Positions 1 to 10,055 of a stretch of 51,108 nucleotides of DNA are shown here, in pieces. The notes below the pieces were generated by a model, which worked only from the letters and a program-made list of their open reading frames with translations, was not told the DNA's origin and ran no database searches. This DNA is from Flammeovirgaceae bacterium (lineage in GTDB: Bacteria > Bacteroidota > Bacteroidia > Cytophagales > Cyclobacteriaceae), in assembly GCA_020635915.1 (NCBI GenBank), contig JACJYU010000001.1, positions 2,485,001-2,536,108 on the forward strand. The letters are read 5' to 3'. The position numbers and the translations under genes are program-made. The first letter of the stretch is position 1. Every line of letters begins with the position of its first letter.

Positions 1-1038
<1,038 letters not shown>

Positions 1039-1124
1039 CGGGCGCACAAGGCCTGTGTGCACGGTAGTGCTGTTCTTTTCCCATCATTGTCAACGATATT
1101 TCCCTGCCCTGGTGCAGGGGACGG

Positions 1125-1236
<112 letters not shown>

Positions 1237-1248
1237 TTTTTTCACTTG

Positions 1249-1283
1249 AACGCCCCAGGGGAAGCCCTGGGGCGTTTTTTTTT
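1249..1283 (+). terminator. rRNA operon terminator
   Basis: A perfect 12-bp stem (AACGCCCCAGGG at 1249-1260 and its complement at 1265-1276) with a GAAG tetraloop is followed by a run of T to 1283. It is placed 13 bases after the 5S gene, as expected for a rho-independent terminator ending the rRNA operon. Confidence 0.93.
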
Positions 1284-1322
1284 GAGGGGAAGGCATCAGT
1301 TTGGCCATGGCCATCAACTTAC

Positions 1323-1354
1323 TTTGCCAATCTTTTCGAAGGCTTGTATCTTTC
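1323..1354 (+). promoter_or_regulatory. Candidate Bacteroidota promoter
   Basis: TTTG at 1323-1326 is separated by 20 bases from TATCTTTC at 1347-1354, which matches the Bacteroidota -7 consensus TAnnTTTG at seven of eight positions. It lies about 27 bases upstream of the next gene start. This is a motif match only. Confidence 0.45.
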
Positions 1355-1380
1355 GAAAGAATTTAACCTTAATTAGCTAG

Positions 1381-4032
1381 GTGAAGCGAACGGCTGTATT
1401 TATAACACTAGGCATTATTTTGTTTGTGGTGGGTGGAATAGTGATATACCAGTCCGCTCAAAAAAGGGAAACCACGCCCTGGGACCTTATAAGCAATGAG
1501 TCTGTCTTGGTGATAGAACTCCCCAAGTTAAACTCCATAAGCCAAAAGTTTGAAGGGTTGCCGTTTCTGGACAAATCAATATCATCGAGTGATTACCTAA
1601 AAAGGATATTTGAAAATAGAATTTTTCAAGACCACAGGATATTTATTTCTGTTCAATCGCTATCAAGGGACGATTTTGGTTTTTTGACTTATACAGAAAC
1701 AAGCCCGGAAGCTTGGACAGATGAGGTCAAAAGAATCAGCTCGACTTTCACCAACCCCCAAATAAAAAAAAGGATATACAATGGGGTTGAAATCAACGAG
1801 ATAACTGGAGGAAAGTCCCATCTTTCGTTTGCCCTGGTGGACAATATCCTCATCACAAGCGAATCTTCATTTTTGCTGGAAGGGGTTTTGAAATTGAAAA
1901 CCTTGGACAGGGGCAATTTATTTAAAAGCCAACACCCGGCTTTATTTAAACTGCCCACCCTAAAATCCGATGAGGGCAATGTTTACCTAAATGTTTCACG
2001 ACTTGGTGATTTTTTGGCTGTGTTTCTCAAGCCTGGTTTGGGAAAGAACAAGCTGCTTTTGGACGGGAGCGCACTTGCGGACATTAAGATTGAAAAGGAA
2101 AGTGTGCTGTTAAACGGATTTCTACTCAGTTCCAAAACCGGCATACTTAACCTTTTTGAAAAGCAGAAACCCCAGCCAATGGATATGGAGGGCTTGATTT
2201 CCAGCAAGACCTCAGCAGTAGCGCACTTTGGCTTTTCTGATCCGGAACAATGGTTGGAGGATCAGGCAGGGCAGGCGGGGGCGGCAGGGACCACCCCAAT
2301 AGATAGTCTTGAACAGGAAATGCTCAGTATGTCCGTGGATATTGAAGCTTTGAGAAAATCCATTGGCAACCAATTTGCCAACTGTTTTGTGGACAAGGAC
2401 AATCCGGTAGTCAGTATCCTGAAGCTGAACAAGGAAGCAGGAAGGATATCCGTTTTTGACGAGTTGTCATCAAAACTTGCAGACCAAAAAAAGGATTCAC
2501 TGTACGTGGAAAACTATGCTGGTTATCAAATCAAGCTTATAGACTATAAAAATTTTTTATATCAGTTACTTTACCCAATAGCCTATCCTTCAAGCCAGGC
2601 ATTTTTTGTGGAAGTGGGGCAGTATTTGATCTTGTGCGAGAGCGTGGAGCTGATAAAATCCTTTATTGATGACATGGATAATGAGGATACTTGGGGCAAG
2701 TCTGTGGAATGGAACCGGTTTTTTGGCACCACCCTTCAGGAGTCCAACATTAATATCTTCCTGGATGGGAAATTGACTTCTGTTTTATTGAGGGACAAAC
2801 TCAATGATAAGTGGGCCCCTACTTTTGGAAGAAACCACTTTATGGACGTCAATAAAGGTTCCATTCAACTAAGCCGGTTGGACGACAACTACTACCTCAA
2901 TGTGTCATTTTGGTTTTCGGGAGCCTTTCCCGTGCAAAACACGCTGGTTAAAACAACCTATAATTATGGCAACAAGATCATAAACCATCCAGGGATTGTG
3001 AAAAACCATGTCTCCAAAGGAATTGAAGTGGTGATGCAAGATTCAGCCAACAACCTCTATTTGCTATCCAAAGATTTGAAAACGCTATGGAAGAAAGATA
3101 TAGGCGGGGAAATTGTGGATGGGATTGGACAGTTGGATTTTTATGCCAATGGCAAGCTTCAATTGTTTTTTGCCACTGCCCATGATATCCACATTATTGA
3201 CAGGCTGGGCCGGTATGTGGAAGGTTTTCCAAAGCCAATAAAAACGGACGGAAAGTTGGAGTATACCCAATTGGTGGATTATGATAAGAGCAAAAGATAC
3301 CGGTACCTGTTTACGGACGAAAAGGGAAACCTGGTCCTAACGGACAAGCATGGAAACCTGCTGGAAGGATGGGCGCCTCGCAGGTTAAATGGCAGGATGC
3401 TTACATCGGCAAGGCACTATAGGATTTTGGGAAAAGATTACTTTTTGGCCGTTGGCCAAAATGGGACCGTAAACTTGATGAACAGGAGGGGTGAAATGGT
3501 AAAGGGCTTTCCAATGGACCTGGGCATCAGGCCAAGTGGTGATATTTCAATTTCAATTGGAAGTACATTGCCCTCCACCAACTTTACCGTGGTGTCCAAA
3601 GATGGTGTGAAAGTGCAATTTGGATTGAATGGCCAAATTACTAAAAAGGAGGTGCTGATGAAGCGGACGGGCTCCTCTGATTTTAGCCTTGTAAAATCAA
3701 TAACAGAAAACAGTTATGTATTTTTAAGGGTAGATGCAGAAAAAATTTCAATCCTTGACGCAGATGGCAAAGATTTGGTTGAAATTGAGAATCCAGGATC
3801 CACAGTTTGGAGACTGGCCTATCTGGAAGACCGCTTAAAGGAACGCTACTATTGCCTATATGATGAGCAACAAAATTTTTCCTATTATCTGAGCGGTGAT
3901 GGTGATTTTTTGCTTCCTCAACCCCTTGAATCCACTCAATTGCCTTCACTCTATTATGACGATAAGCAAAAGGGCTTGTCTATTTACAACCCGGACAATT
4001 CCAGTATAAGTTTGATTTATATTGAAAGGTGA
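1381..4032 (+). CDS. Large membrane-anchored protein, unknown function
   Basis: An 883-residue protein with one N-terminal hydrophobic segment (about residues 5-24, signal anchor) and no other clear membrane segment, so most of it should lie outside the cytoplasmic membrane. Residues about 30-530 form a long mixed domain with no motif I can name; the layout loosely recalls DUF3352-type proteins, which is a guess. Residues about 530-880 contain repeating beta-strand blocks with recurring Gly-Asp/Asn turns and phrases such as VxGFP, suggesting a beta-propeller-like domain. The start is GTG directly after an in-frame stop; no earlier start exists. It ends tail to tail, with no gap, against the SDR gene on the other strand. 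Confidence 0.85.
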   Translation: MKRTAVFITLGIILFVVGGIVIYQSAQKRETTPWDLISNESVLVIELPKLNSISQKFEGLPFLDKSISSSDYLKRIFENRIFQDHRIFISVQSLSRDDFGFLTYTETSPEAWTDEVKRISSTFTNPQIKKRIYNGVEINEITGGKSHLSFALVDNILITSESSFLLEGVLKLKTLDRGNLFKSQHPALFKLPTLKSDEGNVYLNVSRLGDFLAVFLKPGLGKNKLLLDGSALADIKIEKESVLLNGFLLSSKTGILNLFEKQKPQPMDMEGLISSKTSAVAHFGFSDPEQWLEDQAGQAGAAGTTPIDSLEQEMLSMSVDIEALRKSIGNQFANCFVDKDNPVVSILKLNKEAGRISVFDELSSKLADQKKDSLYVENYAGYQIKLIDYKNFLYQLLYPIAYPSSQAFFVEVGQYLILCESVELIKSFIDDMDNEDTWGKSVEWNRFFGTTLQESNINIFLDGKLTSVLLRDKLNDKWAPTFGRNHFMDVNKGSIQLSRLDDNYYLNVSFWFSGAFPVQNTLVKTTYNYGNKIINHPGIVKNHVSKGIEVVMQDSANNLYLLSKDLKTLWKKDIGGEIVDGIGQLDFYANGKLQLFFATAHDIHIIDRLGRYVEGFPKPIKTDGKLEYTQLVDYDKSKRYRYLFTDEKGNLVLTDKHGNLLEGWAPRRLNGRMLTSARHYRILGKDYFLAVGQNGTVNLMNRRGEMVKGFPMDLGIRPSGDISISIGSTLPSTNFTVVSKDGVKVQFGLNGQITKKEVLMKRTGSSDFSLVKSITENSYVFLRVDAEKISILDADGKDLVEIENPGSTVWRLAYLEDRLKERYYCLYDEQQNFSYYLSGDGDFLLPQPLESTQLPSLYYDDKQKGLSIYNPDNSSISLIYIER

Positions 4033-4887
4033 TCATTTCCTGTTTTTTTCGAGTTGGTTCCATAACGTTTCCGGGATGCCTTCGAGATGACTAAACTCCC
4101 CTCCATTCCGAAGCCATTCCCCACCATCAATAGTGACCACTTCCCCATTGATGTAGGCTGAAAAATCTGACATTAAATAGGCGGCCAGATTGGCCAGTTC
4201 ATTGTGGTTGCCCACACGCTTCAACGGGACCCGTTCTGCGGGATCATACTTATTGGCCAAATCGCCAGGCAACAACCTGCTCCATGCGCCTTCTGTGGGG
4301 AAGGGCCCGGGGGCGATGGCGTTGCTTCTTATTTTATACTTAGCCCACTCCACCGCCAGTGACCTGGTTAGGGCCAACACACCCGCTTTGCCGCATGCCG
4401 AAGGCACTACATAGCCAGAGCCCGTCCAGGAGTAGGTGGTCACAATGTTAAGGAAAGTGCCCGGTTGCTTTTTGGCAATCCAATTTTTTCCTGCTGCCAG
4501 GGTGAAATTATAAGTCCCTTTAAGGACTATATCGACAATAATATCAAATGCCCGGTGGGAAAGCCTTTCCGTTGGACTGATGAAATTGCCAGCGGCATTA
4601 TTAAGGACCCCGTGCACCTGGCCGAATTCGCTTTCGGTTTTGTTGATCACGTTTTGGATTTCGTCATACTTCCTCACGTCACAAACCACTGGCAACACTT
4701 TCCCGCCAGTTTGCCGCGAAAGTTCGTTTGCAGTTTGCACCAATACTTCTTCTTTACGGCTGGAAATAACGAGGTTGGCGCCCAGTTCCAGCATATACTT
4801 GCCCATTGATTTTCCCAGGCCTGTTCCCCCGCCTGTTATGATAATTGTTTTGCCCTTCAGGGCGTTATCTTTTAACATTCCTTCCAT
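4033..4887 (-). CDS. SDR oxidoreductase, 2,4-dienoyl-CoA reductase type
   Basis: A 284-residue classical-size short-chain dehydrogenase. The Rossmann motif GGGTGLG is at residues 19-25 and NNAAG at 96-100. The usual YxxxK motif is absent: the position of the tyrosine is Ser163, while Lys167 is kept. Tyr152 lies 15 residues before that lysine, the same spacing as Tyr199/Lys214 in mitochondrial 2,4-dienoyl-CoA reductase (DECR1), and the surrounding GSGYVVPSA resembles that family. I infer an NADPH-dependent enoyl-CoA or 2,4-dienoyl-CoA reductase acting in unsaturated fatty acid oxidation. A second in-frame ATG three codons downstream is also possible as start. No beta-oxidation genes are adjacent. 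Confidence 0.88.
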   Translation of the reverse strand: MEGMLKDNALKGKTIIITGGGTGLGKSMGKYMLELGANLVISSRKEEVLVQTANELSRQTGGKVLPVVCDVRKYDEIQNVINKTESEFGQVHGVLNNAAGNFISPTERLSHRAFDIIVDIVLKGTYNFTLAAGKNWIAKKQPGTFLNIVTTYSWTGSGYVVPSACGKAGVLALTRSLAVEWAKYKIRSNAIAPGPFPTEGAWSRLLPGDLANKYDPAERVPLKRVGNHNELANLAAYLMSDFSAYINGEVVTIDGGEWLRNGGEFSHLEGIPETLWNQLEKNRK

Positions 4888-4964
4888 TTATGCTTTTACA
4901 TTGGTTTTACATAAATGTAAGTATGTTATTTTGAATTTCAGGAAATGGGTGCAACGGCCAGATT

Positions 4965-5300
4965 TTAGACAGGGTTAAGGTAATTTTGGGCTACCTGTGA
5001 CACTATTTTGTTCTTTGTCTCGATATCGATCCCCAAAAATTTGGCCTGGCCGGCTTCGGTGAAGAGTTTTATGATAACGGCAAAGCGTTTTCCCAATAAA
5101 GACCTGGGCGACCGTTTGTAGGGGATAATTTCGCCAACATCATACCTTACCTTATCGTTGGGGCCCGGGGGGGCAAGGCTGCGTATATCTTCCCAAAAAG
5201 GCCTGGCCCCATAGTATTCACACTTCATCAGGCGCTGTTGGTATTCGGTATCCGACCACACTTCAAGACGTTTGGAGTTTATCCTTACTAACCAATTCAT
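4965..5300 (-). CDS. Small conserved-looking protein, unknown
   Basis: A 111-residue soluble protein without signal peptide. I chose the ATG at 5300 (MNWLVRINSKRLEVW); the open frame extends eight codons further only through a TTG. The protein is rich in Arg, Lys and aromatic residues (EYYGARPFWEDIR near residue 30) and I recognise no domain. It is on the same strand as the SDR gene, 77 bases upstream of it, and could share its transcript. It diverges from the OmpA-like lipoprotein gene. Confidence 0.65.
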   Translation of the reverse strand: MNWLVRINSKRLEVWSDTEYQQRLMKCEYYGARPFWEDIRSLAPPGPNDKVRYDVGEIIPYKRSPRSLLGKRFAVIIKLFTEAGQAKFLGIDIETKNKIVSQVAQNYLNPV

Positions 5301-5455
5301 TCTTTTACTGTTTATAGAATGCAAATTTTGCCATACCTTAGACCCCGAATGGGCATACGAAGGTTTAATTGACCGGCAATTTTATTTTCTTTTTTTGGAT
5401 AGCCACAGACATATTTATACATATACTTTGTAACTAATAGGTAAACGGTTTTTTT

Positions 5456-6406
5456 ATGCAAAAATTTTTGATAGCACCCATTTTGATACTTTTGGTCCTT
5501 CAGGGTTGTATCGTGTCCAAGAAAAAGTTTGACGACATGCTCGCCCAAAAGGTTAAATCGGAGGGCGAATTGGCCGAAACTTCGGCCAGGCTGGAGAAGG
5601 CCAATACTGAATTGGCAGAAGTGAACGCATCGCTGACACAGCTTAAAAGTGACACCACACATATGGGGGAAGTGCTTCGTTCCACCGCCCAAAAACTGGA
5701 GGGGCTGAACCATGAATACGACCAATTAAATGCCTACTACAAGAACCTGCTCAATAGCAGTGGCAAGCTCAACCGGGATTTTACGATCCAGAAAGAACAG
5801 CTTCTGGCCATTCAGGACAACCTGGAGAGGACAAGGAAATTAAACGATTCGCTAAGCCTGGGCCTTGCAGAGAGGGAACGCAAAGTAAAGGAGCTTGAAC
5901 AGGTCCTGGCCAACAAGGACAAGGCCGTTCGGGACCTAAAAAACAGGATTAGCAATGCCTTGCTCAATTTTAAGGAAAACGACCTTACCGTCAATGTCAA
6001 AAATGGCAAGGTCTATGTGTCGTTGGCGGAGCAGTTGTTGTTCCGGTCGGGAAGCGTGGAAGTGGACAGCAAGGGCGTGACTGCATTGCAGCAGTTGGCT
6101 AAAGCCTTAAAGGACCAAAAGGACATCCATATCATGGTGGAAGGCCATACCGATAATGTCCCCATTTCAAAAAAATCGGCTTACATGCAGGACAATTGGG
6201 ACTTGAGCGTGATGCGGGCCACCTCCATCACCCGGATACTGACCAAAGGAGGGGTTTCCCCCAGCCAAATCACCGCCTCTGGAAAAGGGGAGTATTCGCC
6301 CCTAGCGCCCAATACTACACCAGGAAACAAGCAGAAAAACAGGAGGACTGAAATTATCATTACCCCGAACCTTGATGAACTGTTTAAGATTTTAGAGGTA
6401 AATTAG
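5456..6406 (+). CDS. OmpA-family lipoprotein with coiled coil
   Basis: A 316-residue lipoprotein. The N-terminus is a lipoprotein signal with lipobox LVLQGC (Cys18). Residues about 25-170 are strongly heptad-like (coiled coil), and residues about 185-305 are an OmpA_C domain: HTDNVPI, a conserved Asp/Arg peptidoglycan-binding pattern (NWDLSVMRA) and NRRTEIIITP at the end. The family anchors the outer membrane to peptidoglycan by binding diaminopimelate; the coiled coil suggests a periplasm-spanning spacer. The gene is followed 4 bases later by a tiny membrane protein gene, probably in one transcript. Confidence 0.93.
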   Translation: MQKFLIAPILILLVLQGCIVSKKKFDDMLAQKVKSEGELAETSARLEKANTELAEVNASLTQLKSDTTHMGEVLRSTAQKLEGLNHEYDQLNAYYKNLLNSSGKLNRDFTIQKEQLLAIQDNLERTRKLNDSLSLGLAERERKVKELEQVLANKDKAVRDLKNRISNALLNFKENDLTVNVKNGKVYVSLAEQLLFRSGSVEVDSKGVTALQQLAKALKDQKDIHIMVEGHTDNVPISKKSAYMQDNWDLSVMRATSITRILTKGGVSPSQITASGKGEYSPLAPNTTPGNKQKNRRTEIIITPNLDELFKILEVN

Positions 6407-6410
6407 CGAC

Positions 6411-6578
6411 ATGGTAAGATTGCTTGGAATACTGGTCCTCGTCCTGGACGTAGTTGTTGTGCTTGATATTTACCGGGGCAACATGGATACCGAAAGGAAA
6501 GTGTTATGGATACTTATCGTATTCTTTTTGCCCCTTCTTGGCCCTTTGCTTTATTATGTGGTGGCCAAAAGCCGATAG
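6411..6578 (+). CDS. 55-residue two-helix membrane protein (PLDc_N-like)
   Basis: This short frame starts with ATG at 6411, four bases after the OmpA-like gene, and encodes 55 residues: a hydrophobic helix (LLGILVLVLDVVVVL), a short charged turn (YRGNMDTERK) and a second helix ending FFLPLLGPLLYYV. The pattern WxLxVxFLPxLGPLLY is typical of the PLDc_N domain, the membrane part of cardiolipin-synthase-like proteins, here without any phospholipase domain. Stand-alone PLDc_N proteins are common in Bacteroidota. Its role is unknown. A strong terminator follows. Confidence 0.75.
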   Translation: MVRLLGILVLVLDVVVVLDIYRGNMDTERKVLWILIVFFLPLLGPLLYYVVAKSR

Positions 6579-6617
6579 CTTGTGTTGGCTACATGGTTAG
6601 GGTTATTGTGGCCCAAT

Positions 6618-6655
6618 AAAAAAGGGGCTGTCCTTTTTGGGACAGCCCCTTTTGT
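6618..6655. terminator. Bidirectional terminator
   Basis: GGGGCTGTCC at 6624-6633 pairs perfectly with GGACAGCCCC at 6640-6649. The stem is preceded by a run of A and followed by a run of T, so it can terminate transcription from both the lipoprotein side (plus) and the BNR-repeat gene (minus), which converge here. Confidence 0.88.
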
Positions 6656-6672
6656 TTTGATGGCTGCAAATT

Positions 6673-9600
6673 TTACTGCACCACCACCGGTTTTACTTCT
6701 TTTTGCCTGATCAGGTTGTTGAATTCAGGGATTTGTTCCGTAAAAATGGTGTTCAGGGTTTTTAATTGAGTGTCAATTTTACCGGAGAGCTCATCAAACA
6801 CTGCCTTGGCCTGGTCCGTTGGCTTGAAATCGTTGCCTTCGACCTCGCCCCCCAGTCCGCCAACCTTATTGTTCAGGCGGATAGGGAAATTCAACGGGTC
6901 TTGCCCACTCCTGTTTTTGGTTTGATAAAGGTCCTCTTCCACATCTTTGACATTATCGAGGATGCTTTTGGCCATATCGTTCACATCTTTGAACTCCGGT
7001 TTGTCCTTCATTGGCTCGATCACCCTGTTAATCTGGTCCCTGGCATCGCGGATTTTCTTAACGGCCATATTGGCATCGGATAATTTGTCCCTCACTTTTA
7101 TGGCGAAGTTAAATTGTTCCTGGATGTCAGCAATGGTACCCTGGGTGCGTGGGTCTTTGAGGATTTCGAATTCCGTTTCCATGGCGTTTCCATTTACCGT
7201 AAGCTTCGCCTTGTACTTGCCAGGCACCGCCTTTGGCCCCCTCAGGGAAGCCCCCCACATGATCAGGCCATCAAAGCCTTCGGCATTGGGGTACCTCATG
7301 TTCCATAGCTGGAGGTTCATGCCGGGCTTGATTTTCAACGGCTCTTCCTTGGCTTTTTTATCGGGCTTGGTGGCAAATTTCTTTATCACCTTGCCGTTCA
7401 TCTCCATTATTTCAAGACTGGCGGTGGTTTTAGCGGTATCTTTCAGGTAATAATAAACCATTACCCCGTTGGGATGGTTTTTCCCTTCGTCTTTAGGTAC
7501 CGGCATGTAGCCCCCACCCTGGCCTCCGTTCATCCTATAGCTGGCCAGTGGCTTAAACAAATGTGCGTTGCTTGCGGCAACTTCATCGTTTAGCTGGTGC
7601 AATGGCGTAATGTCATCGATCAGCCAGAAGCTCCTGCCCTGGGTAGCGGCAATCAAGTTGTCGTTTTTAATGGTAAGGTCTGTTATAGGAACGATAGGAA
7701 GGTTTAACTGGAAGGGTTTCCAGCTAGCACCATCGTCAAACGAGATATACATCCCTGCCTCTGTTCCTGCATACAGCAAACCGGCACGCTTCGGGTCCAC
7801 CCTCACCACGCGGGTAAAATGTTCCGAGGGTATGCCATCGGTTATTTGTGTCCAGGTTTTTCCATAGTCCTTGGTTTTGTAAAGGTAAGGCCTGTAATCG
7901 CCCAGCTTGTAGCGGGTGGCAGCAATGTAGGCAGCGCCTTTTTGGTGTGGGTCAAAATCCACGCTGTTTACCATGCTCCATTCCGGCATCATGGGCGGGG
8001 TAACGTTTTCCCAGTTTTTTCCTCCGTCTTTGGTGATGTGCACCAGCCCATCGTCAGACCCCACCATGATCACGTTTTCCTCATAAGGGGATTCCATAGC
8101 CGCAAAAATAGTGGCATAGTACTCCACACCGGTATTGTCTTTGGTGATCGGCCCACCCGATGGCCCCAGCTTTGTGGGGTCGTTGCGGGTAAGGTCAGGG
8201 CTTAATAATTCCCAGCTTTGGCCTTCGTTGTAAGTCACGTGCAGGTGCTGAGAGGCTGCATAAAGCTTTTTGGGATTGTGAGGGGAGAAGAACAACGGGA
8301 AATTCCATTGAAAGCGGTATTTTGCACCTTCCGCACCGTGCCCCATGGGGTTGTCCGGCCAGGCGTTTATGCTCCGCGATTCCTTTGTTTGATGGTTCAA
8401 ACGCTCCAGTGTCCCACCATAGCTGCCGCCATACACAATGTCGTCATTGGTAGGGTCCACGGCCAGGAAGCCACTTTCGCCACCGGCCGACACGTCCCAA
8501 TCCCTTTCGCTGATGGAGTAACCATCGGACCGGTGAAGCACGCGTTGTGTAGAGTTGTCCTGCTGCGCCCCCAAAATCCGATAGGGAAAATGGTTGTCGG
8601 TAGTTACCCTATAGTACTGGGCAGTGGGCTGGTTCATATATGTTGTCCAATTCTCCCCTGCATCGTACGACACCTGGGCGCCACCGTCATCGGCAATGAC
8701 CATTCGTTGGTTGTCTTCGGGCGCAATCCACAGATCGTGGTGGTCCCCATGGGGGGCATTGTAGGTTTCAAAGGTTTTTCCACCGTCTTTGGACCGGTGG
8801 TATTGCACGTTCATTACATAAACGATGTCTTCGTCTTTGGTGTCAGCATAGATTTTGCTGTAGTACCAGGCCCGCTGGCGGAGCTTTCTTTCGTCATTCA
8901 CATGATTCCAGGTTTCCCCGCCATCATCAGAGCGGTAAACGCCCCCTTTGTCATTCTCAATAATGGCGTACACACGATTGGAGTTTACCGGTGACACGGT
9001 CACCCCAACTATGCCCCAAATGCCTTTTGGCAAACCTTTATTGGCAGAGATATTGGTCCAGTTGTCACCGCCATCCGTGCTTTTCCACAGGGCAGAGCCT
9101 TCGCCCCCACTTTCGAGGGAGTAGGGCGTCCTTTTGATCCTCCAGGTAGAGGCATAGATAATCCTGGGATTGTTGGGGTCCAAGATAAGGTCCACTGCCC
9201 CCGCGTTGTCATTGGCGAACAAAATTTTCTCCCAGGTTTTCCCGCCATCTTTTGAACGGTATACGCCCCGGTCGGCCGAAGGCTTGAACAAGTCCCCTAG
9301 CACGGCCGCATATACCAAGTCGGGGTTCCTGGGGTGGATACGGATACGTGGCACGTGCCTGGAGTTTTTCAACCCAATGTCAGACCAGGTTTTTCCGGCA
9401 TCGGTGGATTTCCACAGGCCATAACCCGATGAAACGTTGCCCCTCACGGTGGCCTCGCCACCACCTACGTAAATCACGTTATTGTCCCATTCGCTAACGG
9501 CAACAGAACCTATGGAGCCTCCAAAATACCCATCTGAGATATTTTCCCAGGAGTTTCCGCCATCCTGGGTGCGCCAAACGCCCCCTCCGGTCGCGCCCAT

Positions 9601-9813
9601 ATAAAACAACAAGGGTTTGCCCGGCACCCCGGTAACGGCACTGGACCGTCCGCCCCTGTAGGGGCCTATGCTCCTCCACTCAAGGGCGTTGTACAATTTT
9701 TCGTCATAGGTAGTTGTGTTTTTGGCAGGAGGTGACCCACCCCTCCTTCGCTGGGCTTCCGTGGCGGTTGCCATCAACAGCGTGACCGATAACAGTAAGA
9801 AAAGTTTTTTCAT
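6673..9813 (-). CDS. Secreted BNR/sortilin-like repeat protein
   Basis: A 1046-residue protein with a signal peptide (MKKLFLLLSVTLLMATATEAQ). Residues about 50-740 carry many BNR/Asp-box repeats of the form SxDGGxTW (for example TQDGGNSW, STDAGKTW, SKDGGKTW, TKDYGKTW), the signature of beta-propellers in the sortilin/VPS10-like and WD40/YVTN/BNR-like families. Residues about 760-1040 are a beta-sandwich segment followed by a helical part. Annotated relatives are called 'glycosyl hydrolase' or 'VPS10 domain-containing', but I see no catalytic motif, so enzymatic function is not supported. Predicted periplasmic, outer-membrane-associated or extracellular. It is monocistronic, with a bidirectional terminator at its end. 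Confidence 0.9.
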   Translation of the reverse strand: MKKLFLLLSVTLLMATATEAQRRRGGSPPAKNTTTYDEKLYNALEWRSIGPYRGGRSSAVTGVPGKPLLFYMGATGGGVWRTQDGGNSWENISDGYFGGSIGSVAVSEWDNNVIYVGGGEATVRGNVSSGYGLWKSTDAGKTWSDIGLKNSRHVPRIRIHPRNPDLVYAAVLGDLFKPSADRGVYRSKDGGKTWEKILFANDNAGAVDLILDPNNPRIIYASTWRIKRTPYSLESGGEGSALWKSTDGGDNWTNISANKGLPKGIWGIVGVTVSPVNSNRVYAIIENDKGGVYRSDDGGETWNHVNDERKLRQRAWYYSKIYADTKDEDIVYVMNVQYHRSKDGGKTFETYNAPHGDHHDLWIAPEDNQRMVIADDGGAQVSYDAGENWTTYMNQPTAQYYRVTTDNHFPYRILGAQQDNSTQRVLHRSDGYSISERDWDVSAGGESGFLAVDPTNDDIVYGGSYGGTLERLNHQTKESRSINAWPDNPMGHGAEGAKYRFQWNFPLFFSPHNPKKLYAASQHLHVTYNEGQSWELLSPDLTRNDPTKLGPSGGPITKDNTGVEYYATIFAAMESPYEENVIMVGSDDGLVHITKDGGKNWENVTPPMMPEWSMVNSVDFDPHQKGAAYIAATRYKLGDYRPYLYKTKDYGKTWTQITDGIPSEHFTRVVRVDPKRAGLLYAGTEAGMYISFDDGASWKPFQLNLPIVPITDLTIKNDNLIAATQGRSFWLIDDITPLHQLNDEVAASNAHLFKPLASYRMNGGQGGGYMPVPKDEGKNHPNGVMVYYYLKDTAKTTASLEIMEMNGKVIKKFATKPDKKAKEEPLKIKPGMNLQLWNMRYPNAEGFDGLIMWGASLRGPKAVPGKYKAKLTVNGNAMETEFEILKDPRTQGTIADIQEQFNFAIKVRDKLSDANMAVKKIRDARDQINRVIEPMKDKPEFKDVNDMAKSILDNVKDVEEDLYQTKNRSGQDPLNFPIRLNNKVGGLGGEVEGNDFKPTDQAKAVFDELSGKIDTQLKTLNTIFTEQIPEFNNLIRQKEVKPVVVQ

Positions 9814-10055
9814 TTTAATTGGTTTTAGGTGTTTGATGGTAATCCCTATTAGGCCCCAGGGGGAAAATAGGCAAAGATGGCTTGGCCAATACGTTTTTCA
9901 TGTCTGAATACCAGCGCATTACCACTTTTTACGGGTACGAGGTTACGGGTAAAAAAGAAGAAATCCTTTACCTTTTCTATAAATGGTCGATTTGGGCCTG
10001 ATATAGTAGGATTCTCGTGAATCTGTTCTAATTTAAACAAATTTTTTCCTAAAAA

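Noticed and set aside
5394..5430. Promoter of the OmpA-like gene (TTTG ... TACTTTG)
   Set aside because: The -7-like box is one base short of TAnnTTTG and the spacing to TTTG is about 26 bases, so the match is not convincing.
8218..8994. 258-residue plus-strand frame inside the BNR-repeat gene
   Set aside because: A shadow frame; the minus-strand frame has repeated SxDGGxTW motifs and a signal peptide.
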